From the NCBI GenBank assembly GCA_964448085.1, contig CAYUUX010000030.1, positions 1 through 9,922 on the forward strand: DNA of 9,922 bases, read 5' to 3'. The position numbers and the translations under genes were made by a program. Source of the stretch: CAIJMI01 sp964448085. GTDB taxonomy: Bacteria > Patescibacteriota > Microgenomatia > UBA10105 > UBA927. Positions 1-5,646 of this stretch are shown piece by piece (position 1 is the first letter of the stretch; each line of letters begins with the position of its first letter). The notes beneath the pieces were generated by a model, which was not told the DNA's origin, ran no database searches, and worked only from the letters and a program-made list of their open reading frames with translations.

Positions 1-689
1 TGAATCCCGATACCATTGTGAAGCAAAATACATTGGAGAAAATGTGCGCCTTTCTTGATAAACATCCTGAAACCGGCCTTATAGGATGTAAAATGATTGA
101 TGCTGAAGGGTTTATGGCCGAGCTGCCGATTCAAACGGAAGCAACACCGCTAAAGCGGTTTTTGCTCCAGATTTTTTTTGCACAAAAATCTACGAACATC
201 ATTGAAAGAATATTTCCTTCGCATAATCCTCAAGAAAGCGGGTATCTTAAAAACCTTTATGGTGCCTGCCTGATGGTTCGAAAAGATGTTTTGAATGAAG
301 TTGGATATTTTGACGAGCGGTTTTTTATGTATGCGGAAGATATAGATCTTTGTCAGAGGATCTATAAAAAAGGTTGGAAAATCTATTATATGAGTGAAGT
401 TGAAATTATCCACCTGGAGGGCAAGGCAAGTGATAAGGCACCTAAAGACTTCAGTATTCGCATGATGTGTGAATCCATATCCATGCTTATGTATAAGAAT
501 TATGGAATGAGAGGGAGAATAGTATACAGGTTTGGTGTTTTTACCAGCTCTTTCTTGAGGTTGGTCATCGTCTTTTTACTCATTGGTATGGATTATTTGC
601 GTGGTATAAAGACAACACTGAAGCACAAATATTCAATGCAAAAATATTTGATCATGTTGAAATGGAGTTTAACACCTCTAAAGAGATAG
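1..689 (+). CDS. Glycosyltransferase family 2 (rhamnosyltransferase-like), 5'-truncated by window edge
   Basis: Only the C-terminal 228 residues are visible. The frame is open from base 3 and the first codons read NPDTIV, the end of the LNPDT motif of WbbL-like family-2 transferases, so the true start lies before the window and the ATG at 18 is internal. These enzymes transfer a sugar from a nucleotide sugar to a lipid-linked acceptor at the cytoplasmic face. The second conserved block is clear: GACLMVRKDVL, then FDERFFMYAEDIDLCQRI, with the ED pair expected near the acceptor site, then GWKIYY and EIIHLEGKAS. A hydrophobic stretch (FLRLVIVFLLIGM) near the C-terminus suggests membrane attachment. 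The GT-A nucleotide-binding half is off the window. The next gene starts 77 bases later. Family assignment is firm; sugar specificity cannot be read, and rhamnosyltransferase is only the usual label for this subgroup. Confidence 0.9.
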   Translation, partial: NPDTIVKQNTLEKMCAFLDKHPETGLIGCKMIDAEGFMAELPIQTEATPLKRFLLQIFFAQKSTNIIERIFPSHNPQESGYLKNLYGACLMVRKDVLNEVGYFDERFFMYAEDIDLCQRIYKKGWKIYYMSEVEIIHLEGKASDKAPKDFSIRMMCESISMLMYKNYGMRGRIVYRFGVFTSSFLRLVIVFLLIGMDYLRGIKTTLKHKYSMQKYLIMLKWSLTPLKR

Positions 690-766
690 GTTGTTCCGGT
701 GAAATTGAGAATAATGAAAAGTATTACAGATGAATTATTGAATACATTTTATCATATGGAAATGAC

Positions 767-2071
767 ATGGAAGAAACTCTCCTCGGTAGTCTAAACTTTA
801 GTAGTTACATATTTGTGGCAGTGATGAGTATACTGCTCATTTCCCTTCCTCGCCGTTTTGCTCCGCTGCCGTTGATGATGACTGCCTGCTATATGACCTT
901 GGGGCAAGCTGTGGTCATTGGGCCATTGCATTTTTATGTAATACGGATCATGATTTTTTTTGGTTGTTTGCGAGTCATTATCCGAAAGGAATTTACCGCA
1001 ATAACATTCAACTCAGTTGATAAAAGTGTTATTGCTTTTGTTTTTATATCCGCATTAATTTATTACCTGCTGCGCAAAGATTCCGACGCTATTATAAGTT
1101 CACTTGGAACCAGCTACAATGCCCTGGGGCTTTATTTTATCTTTCGATCCGTTGTCCGTGACGAGAGCGATTACTATTCAACATTCAAAATGCTGGCATT
1201 GGTGATGATGCCTATGGCCTTTTCAATGCTCATTGAAAAAGTTACAGGCAGGAACTTCTTTTCCATGTTTGGCGGTGTTCCCGAGTATACCGTAGTGCGT
1301 GGGGGAAAACTCAGAGCACAGGGAGCGTTTCAACATCCGATCCTCGCCGGAACATTGGGAGCAACAAGCATTCCATTTTTCATCGCTCTATGGGTTAAAG
1401 GTGAAAGCAAAGCTTTCGCTGCCATTGGTCTAGTGATGGCCACAATTATTACGATCACACCTGCTTCGAGTGGGCCGGTAATGGCTTATGTAACCGTGAT
1501 TATAGGTCTGATTATGTGGCATTTGCGAGACAACATGCGTGTAGTTCGATGGATTACATTATTTACGCTTATTGGGCTTCATATGGTTATGAAAGCGCCT
1601 GTTTGGGCATTGATAGGTAAGCTCAGCGGTTTGATTGGAGGCACCGGGTGGCATCGTGTAGCGCTAATCGATGCCGCCATTGCTCACTTCGATGAATGGT
1701 GGTTACTGGGTACGGACTACACGCGGCACTGGCTACCCACGGGTGTTACCTGGTCGGAAAAACACACGGACATAACCAATAATTTTATCGGGATAGGTAT
1801 CCGAGGAGGTATTATATCCTTGATTATTTTTATAGTCATTCTGGTTTGTTGTTTCAGAGCCGTCGGGATAAAGGTAAAAGAGATTGATCCCAATAAGTTC
1901 ACATATAAATTTACAGTATGGTGTTTGGGTGTATCTCTTTTTGCCCATGTAACATCGTTTATTTCCGTCTGCTATTTTGATCAGATTATCGTATTTTGGT
2001 ATCTATTATTGGCCATGATCGGATTACTTGCGGTAAAAAGAAAACCGGAAAATAATTCTCTCGAAATATGA
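767..2071 (+). CDS. O-antigen ligase/Wzy-like polysaccharide polymerase (polytopic membrane protein)
   Basis: This 434-residue protein is built of about 11-13 hydrophobic segments, with a large hydrophilic loop between roughly residues 278 and 345. Its family marks are a loop motif RAQGAFQHPILAGT (about 183-196) and the block GWHRVALIDAAI...FDEWWLLGTDYTRHWLP...HTDITNNFIGIGIRGG (about 294-348). These resemble the Wzy_C/O-antigen ligase superfamily, whose members join undecaprenyl-linked glycans at the periplasmic face. Next to a flippase, polymerase is likelier than lipid-A ligase, but the two cannot be told apart here. The ATG at 767 has only a weak GGAA (758-761) before it. An in-frame TGA at 731 bars a longer form, and this start places the first membrane segment normally near residue 12. 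A 6-bp inverted repeat (2057-2062/2070-2075) straddles the stop. Confidence 0.85.
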   Translation: MEETLLGSLNFSSYIFVAVMSILLISLPRRFAPLPLMMTACYMTLGQAVVIGPLHFYVIRIMIFFGCLRVIIRKEFTAITFNSVDKSVIAFVFISALIYYLLRKDSDAIISSLGTSYNALGLYFIFRSVVRDESDYYSTFKMLALVMMPMAFSMLIEKVTGRNFFSMFGGVPEYTVVRGGKLRAQGAFQHPILAGTLGATSIPFFIALWVKGESKAFAAIGLVMATIITITPASSGPVMAYVTVIIGLIMWHLRDNMRVVRWITLFTLIGLHMVMKAPVWALIGKLSGLIGGTGWHRVALIDAAIAHFDEWWLLGTDYTRHWLPTGVTWSEKHTDITNNFIGIGIRGGIISLIIFIVILVCCFRAVGIKVKEIDPNKFTYKFTVWCLGVSLFAHVTSFISVCYFDQIIVFWYLLLAMIGLLAVKRKPENNSLEI

Positions 2072-2091
2072 GAGATTCATTCATTAATACG

Positions 2092-2097
2092 AAGGAG
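2092..2097 (+). promoter_or_regulatory. Shine-Dalgarno site supporting a TTG start
   Basis: AAGGAG lies 10 bases before the TTG at 2108. The nearby ATG at 2112 is in another frame and stops after nine codons, so this site supports translation of the acetyltransferase from TTG. Confidence 0.6.
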
Positions 2098-2107
2098 AAA
2101 GTCCAGC

Positions 2108-2797
2108 TTGTATGAAAAAAAAATTTCAGAAACAGAAATAAAGAATAAAAATGAAGCACCTACATTTAGAATTATCGAAAAAAAAGATTTTGAAGGTGTT
2201 TTGGAACTTATGAAAACAATTAAACCTCACATCGGTGGTAGTCAAAATCCGGTACTTTATCACGCACTTTGTTGTGAGGCCTTAGAAGATAAAAGAGTGG
2301 TTTTTGTTGTTGGCGAGGAGCGATCAAAAATAGTTGCTTTCTTTTTAGCAATAATTGATCCAAATCACTGGAGATTTTCATTTATGCTTCGCCACCCATT
2401 ACTGGGCATTGATCGTGCTCTTAATATATCTTTTGATAGATTGATGAGGCTGTTGAATAAAACTAAAAAAACGACGAAAGATTTTATACCTCTACAACAA
2501 AACATTGATAAATATATTACGCCCATACCTTCGAATAAATCATGGAAAGATTCTTCTCCTGATATAGCCAAACTTGTTTTTGATGCAGTAGCTGAAAGTC
2601 ATCGAGGACGGCACATTGCAAAGGATATAAGGTCATATATGTTGGAGGAATTAACAAAACGTGGTGCAAAACGTGCAGATGGAGATATACTTTTCCATAA
2701 TATCCCATCTATTCACGTATGGTTTGGATTAGGATTTAGTATTCACAATATGGGAAATCAGTTGTTTATAACAAAGGATTTATATCCAGAAGTTTAG
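2108..2797 (+). CDS. GNAT-family N-acetyltransferase
   Basis: This 229-residue protein has the GNAT layout. It has a first strand and helix (FRIIEKKDFEGVLELM, about 20-35), a central strand pair (VVFVVGEERSKIVAFFLAII, about 64-83), the acetyl-CoA pyrophosphate loop HRGRHIA (165-171; family pattern R/Q-x-x-G-x-G/A) followed by a long helix, then a late strand and GLGF near 207-210, typical of motif B. GNAT enzymes move an acyl group from acyl-CoA to an amine; in a polysaccharide locus the likely target is an amino sugar. The start is a TTG: no ATG or GTG in frame precedes the fold, and the first in-frame ATG (residue 35) would delete the first strand and helix. The gene is visibly more AT-rich than the polymerase before it, hinting at separate acquisition. 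The middle region (about 95-150) is not typical GNAT and is unassigned. The substrate is unknown. Confidence 0.75.
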   Translation: MYEKKISETEIKNKNEAPTFRIIEKKDFEGVLELMKTIKPHIGGSQNPVLYHALCCEALEDKRVVFVVGEERSKIVAFFLAIIDPNHWRFSFMLRHPLLGIDRALNISFDRLMRLLNKTKKTTKDFIPLQQNIDKYITPIPSNKSWKDSSPDIAKLVFDAVAESHRGRHIAKDIRSYMLEELTKRGAKRADGDILFHNIPSIHVWFGLGFSIHNMGNQLFITKDLYPEV

Positions 2798-2833
2798 TCT
2801 TTTATAAGAAAATTATTTGGTAGATATTCATAG

Positions 2834-4009
2834 ATGGCCAATATGAACCCGCACGCAAGTCACGATCTTTTTACTGTTCAAGTAGCACGTACCATTGGTG
2901 AATTAGAAAAATACCGGAGTGAATGGAACAGATTCAATCGGCATCCCAATTCGGATATTGATCGTTTTCTCACAGTTGTCAATTACCGCAGTGAAGTTGA
3001 TAGACCGCATGTTATTATCATCTTGAAAGACGGTTCTCCAGTATTATTTATAGTTGGAAGGATTGAAAATTCAAATCTCGAATTAAAGATAGGCTATAAA
3101 GCTCTATGGAAACCTCGTCTGCGAACATTGGCAGTTGTCTACGGCGGCATTCTGGGTATTTGTGAAGAAGCACCCTTGTATAGAGCCATGGGGGAAATTC
3201 TTAGTATGCTCGAAAATGGCGAGGTTGACATTGTTCAGTTCAGCCATTTGAAACAAGATTCACTCATCTGCCGTCTTGCCAGAGAAATGCCGCGTTACGT
3301 TTGCCGTGATCACATTTCATTAACGAATCTTCATTGGAGAATTGTTCTTCCGGAGACATTTAATGCCTATCTTGGTAGTTTGAGACAAAAAACGAGAAAG
3401 AATCTGCGAAGAGCGGCAAGGAGTTTAGAAAAAACATACGGTAAACGAACAGAAATAAAATGTTTCAAGAAAATTGATGATATGGCTAAGTTTATTAGTG
3501 ACGCGGAAGAAGTGGCGAAAAAATCATATCAGCGTGCGATAGGCGGCGGATTTAAGGAAGATGCAGTCAGCACAAAGTTAATCAATCTTGATGCCCGTTG
3601 TAATCGTTTTCTTGCGTTCATTTTATATATAGACGGTTTTCCTGTCGCTTACGATCGCGGATCACTATATGGTGATACATTTTATTGGGGGGAAGGCGGT
3701 TATGATCCGGAATATAAAGATGTTGAACCCGGTACAAACATGTTGTTTCATATCGTTAACAGACTTTACGAACAGAATGTAAGACATGTTGATTTTGGAT
3801 TTGGAGACGCCTTATATAAACAAATGTATTGCAATGAATCCTGGCAGGAGGAATCGGTATACATATTTGCTCCGAAACTGAAGACAATAACAATCAACTT
3901 AGTCAGATCGATGATTGTGCTTTTGAGAAAACATGTGGAAGGTATACTCCGAAAAATGAAATTGTTGGATAAGATTAAGAGATACTGGCGCCAGAGTCTT
4001 TCAAAATAG
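2834..4009 (+). CDS. FemAB/CelD-like GNAT-fold acyltransferase (Acetyltransf_6 type)
   Basis: This 391-residue protein resembles the FemAB-related acyltransferases (PF13480 type) often found in exopolysaccharide and cellulose loci. The N-terminal GNAT-like half begins with the usual LEKYRSEWNRF helix (about 24-34). A basic helix SLRQKTRKNLRRAARSLEK (182-200) is characteristic and leads into the second half. That half has the conserved strand VAYDRGSLYGDTFYWGEGGYDPEY (about 271-294), then EPGTNMLFHIVNRLYEQNV (298-316) and the DFGFGDALYKQMY block (320-332). It is probably cytoplasmic and modifies a sugar or nucleotide-sugar precursor or lipid-linked intermediate; aminoacyl transfer by a FemX-like route is the alternative. 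An in-frame TAG directly precedes the ATG, so the start is 2834 or the ATG at 2843; neither has a strong ribosome binding site. It ends with tandem stops (TAG TAA), the second abutting the flippase ATG, which suggests translational coupling. Confidence 0.8.
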   Translation: MANMNPHASHDLFTVQVARTIGELEKYRSEWNRFNRHPNSDIDRFLTVVNYRSEVDRPHVIIILKDGSPVLFIVGRIENSNLELKIGYKALWKPRLRTLAVVYGGILGICEEAPLYRAMGEILSMLENGEVDIVQFSHLKQDSLICRLAREMPRYVCRDHISLTNLHWRIVLPETFNAYLGSLRQKTRKNLRRAARSLEKTYGKRTEIKCFKKIDDMAKFISDAEEVAKKSYQRAIGGGFKEDAVSTKLINLDARCNRFLAFILYIDGFPVAYDRGSLYGDTFYWGEGGYDPEYKDVEPGTNMLFHIVNRLYEQNVRHVDFGFGDALYKQMYCNESWQEESVYIFAPKLKTITINLVRSMIVLLRKHVEGILRKMKLLDKIKRYWRQSLSK

Positions 4010-4012
4010 TAA

Positions 4013-5512
4013 ATGAAAAATAAAATTGCATCGCTATATAAGTTTCTGAGCCAGAATAATCCAAGCGGTTTGCTGCAGCGAAGCATTCGAGCAGGAAGTA
4101 TTCTCACTTTGGGTAATATTATCGACAGTGGGTTGCGATTCCTGCGCAACATGATTCTTACCCGCATACTTGTTCCTGAGGAATTCGGCTTAATGGCAAT
4201 AGTAAGTGCTTCCGCAGCTGTTTTGGAAGCCTTTGCTGAAGTTGGTCTCAGGCAGTCAGTCATTCAGAACAAAAGAGGCGCCGATTTCGAATATCTGAAT
4301 GTGACTTGGTGGTTTTCAGTTATGCGTGGGATCATGCTCTATTCGGTTGCCTTTTTTCTTGCTCCATATATCAGTGAATTTTACCATAAACCTTTGGTTT
4401 TAAATTTACTTCGGATCGGTTTTATAGGTTTCTTGTTTAATGGTCTTGTCAGTCCCGGGGTTCATGTTCTACAAAAAGAATTGAAATTCGGACGCTGGAT
4501 TATGATCGTGAATGGTTCAGGATTCATCAGCGTGCTGATCGGCATAATACTGGGATTCTACCTTCGTAATGTTTGGGCTCTCTTAATCGCGTATGTAATT
4601 GAAGCATTTTTAAAGGTGTTGTTGTCTTTTGTGCTTTGTCCCTTTGTGCCACAATTGCGACTTGATCCGGAATGTAAAAAAGCTGTCATAAGCTTTTCCC
4701 GGAAAATGTTTGGCCTACCTATTTTGACCATGCTCGTGGCGCAAACGGATGTGTTTGTCATCGGCAAAGTTTTGTCTGTAAATCTGTTGGGCATGTATTC
4801 ACTGGCCAAGGGTCTTGCTGAACTCGCCTCCGCATTGATCTCAAGGGTCATCAATCCAATTTTGCTTCCATCTTTTTCTTACAAACAGGATGATAGAGAG
4901 TGGTTGCGCGGATCACTTTTTTGGTTAACTAAAGCAATAGCAACTTTTTTTATACCGTTACTTGCTTTCTTATGTATATTCTCAAAACACGTGCTTGTTC
5001 TTGTATACGGGACCATGTATGGTGCCGTTGCCTTGCCTTTTTCAATTTTATGTATATCTACGTTACTTTTGTCATGTAGTGCTATTTTCTCAACCTTCTA
5101 TATGGCAATTGGAAAACCGAATATTCATAGAACAGCATCGATTGTCAGATCCATTGTTCTTTTGTCCCTGATATATCCGGCAACTGTTTCGCTTGGTCTT
5201 GTAGGCGCTGCTGTGACTCTTCTTATTTCCGTCTTCCTGATGATAGCGGTTGCGCTGACATATGCCAAGAAATACCTTAATTTTCGTATTGTCGAATATT
5301 TACAATTATTTATTCCCGGTCTAAAATTGTCTTTCATCGTGCTTATTCCCGGCATTTTATTAATTGCCTGGGATTTTCATATAAAAGTCGTGCTTATTGG
5401 TTTTGGTGTTTTATCTTGCTTGATTGCATGGGCAATAGGAATTATCAAAGTTAAACCGTTCAACCGGCCCATGTCGATTAAGAACGCAGTTGCCGGAAAT
5501 GATTCGGTCTGA
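4013..5512 (+). CDS. Wzx-like polysaccharide flippase (MOP superfamily)
   Basis: This 499-residue protein is hydrophobic throughout, consistent with 12-14 membrane helices. Its N-terminus (RSIRAGSILTLGNI, then FLRNMILTRILVPEEFGLMAI) is the signature of the polysaccharide transporter branch of the MOP exporter superfamily (PF01943/PF13440 types). Other matches are LRQSVIQNKR and, in the middle, a soluble-looking linker near QLRLDPECKK followed by FSRKMFGLPILTMLVAQTDVFVIGK, the usual start of the second half. Length fits the family. Its role is to move undecaprenyl-diphosphate-linked repeat units from the cytoplasmic to the periplasmic leaflet, where the polymerase-like protein encoded at 767-2071 would extend them. 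The ATG lies three bases after the previous stop with no clear Shine-Dalgarno, so it is probably translated by re-initiation. Confidence 0.88.
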   Translation: MKNKIASLYKFLSQNNPSGLLQRSIRAGSILTLGNIIDSGLRFLRNMILTRILVPEEFGLMAIVSASAAVLEAFAEVGLRQSVIQNKRGADFEYLNVTWWFSVMRGIMLYSVAFFLAPYISEFYHKPLVLNLLRIGFIGFLFNGLVSPGVHVLQKELKFGRWIMIVNGSGFISVLIGIILGFYLRNVWALLIAYVIEAFLKVLLSFVLCPFVPQLRLDPECKKAVISFSRKMFGLPILTMLVAQTDVFVIGKVLSVNLLGMYSLAKGLAELASALISRVINPILLPSFSYKQDDREWLRGSLFWLTKAIATFFIPLLAFLCIFSKHVLVLVYGTMYGAVALPFSILCISTLLLSCSAIFSTFYMAIGKPNIHRTASIVRSIVLLSLIYPATVSLGLVGAAVTLLISVFLMIAVALTYAKKYLNFRIVEYLQLFIPGLKLSFIVLIPGILLIAWDFHIKVVLIGFGVLSCLIAWAIGIIKVKPFNRPMSIKNAVAGNDSV

Positions 5513-5550
5513 ATAGATGCAGAGTTGTTGCGTTATATATCTTACTTTTA

Positions 5551-5570
5551 ACTGTCTTTACGTGGACAGT
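5551..5570 (+). other. Small perfect inverted repeat (ACTGTC/GACAGT)
   Basis: ACTGTC (5551-5556) and GACAGT (5565-5570) can form a 6-bp stem with an 8-base loop in the gap after the flippase gene. No T-run follows, so it is not a standard terminator. It could be an RNA hairpin, a dyad for a regulator, or chance. Confidence 0.3.
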
Positions 5571-5595
5571 AGGATTAGCATTTGGATTCTTTCAG

Positions 5596-5614
5596 CTCAG
5601 TTCCAATAACTGAG
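5596..5614 (+). other. Perfect 7-bp hairpin upstream of the secreted hydrolase-like gene
   Basis: CTCAGTT (5596-5602) pairs exactly with AACTGAG (5608-5614) around a 5-base loop, extendable by one G-T pair. It ends about 20 bases before the Shine-Dalgarno of the following gene and lacks a T-run. This suits a leader or processing hairpin better than a terminator. Function is unproven. Confidence 0.35.
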
Positions 5615-5635
5615 TGGGGTTGTCCCTTGAAGCCT

Positions 5636-5640
5636 GGAGG
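5636..5640 (+). promoter_or_regulatory. Shine-Dalgarno site fixing the start at 5647
   Basis: GGAGG sits six bases before the ATG at 5647. The GTG at 5614, in the same frame, has no such site and overlaps a hairpin, so the ATG is the better start. Confidence 0.75.
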
Positions 5641-5646
5641 TGTGCA

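Noticed and set aside
700..798. Small frame from GTG 700/ATG 715 overlapping the polymerase start
   Set aside because: About 27-32 residues, no Shine-Dalgarno, no recognisable feature; likely chance in the 77-base gap.
2057..2075. Inverted repeat TCTCTC/GAGAGA across the polymerase stop codon as a terminator
   Set aside because: The 6-bp stem is low-complexity and lacks a T-run, and the next gene follows closely with its own Shine-Dalgarno.
3766..4263. 165-codon antisense open frame across the acyltransferase/flippase junction
   Set aside because: It is the reverse of two well-supported genes, its product is low-complexity and basic with no recognisable domain, and it has no convincing ribosome binding site.
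4962..5171. 69-codon + strand frame inside the flippase gene
   Set aside because: Cys- and Phe-rich shifted reading of a membrane-protein gene whose own frame is intact; no start signal.
5614..5646. Upstream GTG start adding 11 residues to the first PKD protein
   Set aside because: The ATG at 5647 has a strong GGAGG at good spacing and begins a normal signal sequence; the GTG overlaps a hairpin and lacks a ribosome binding site.
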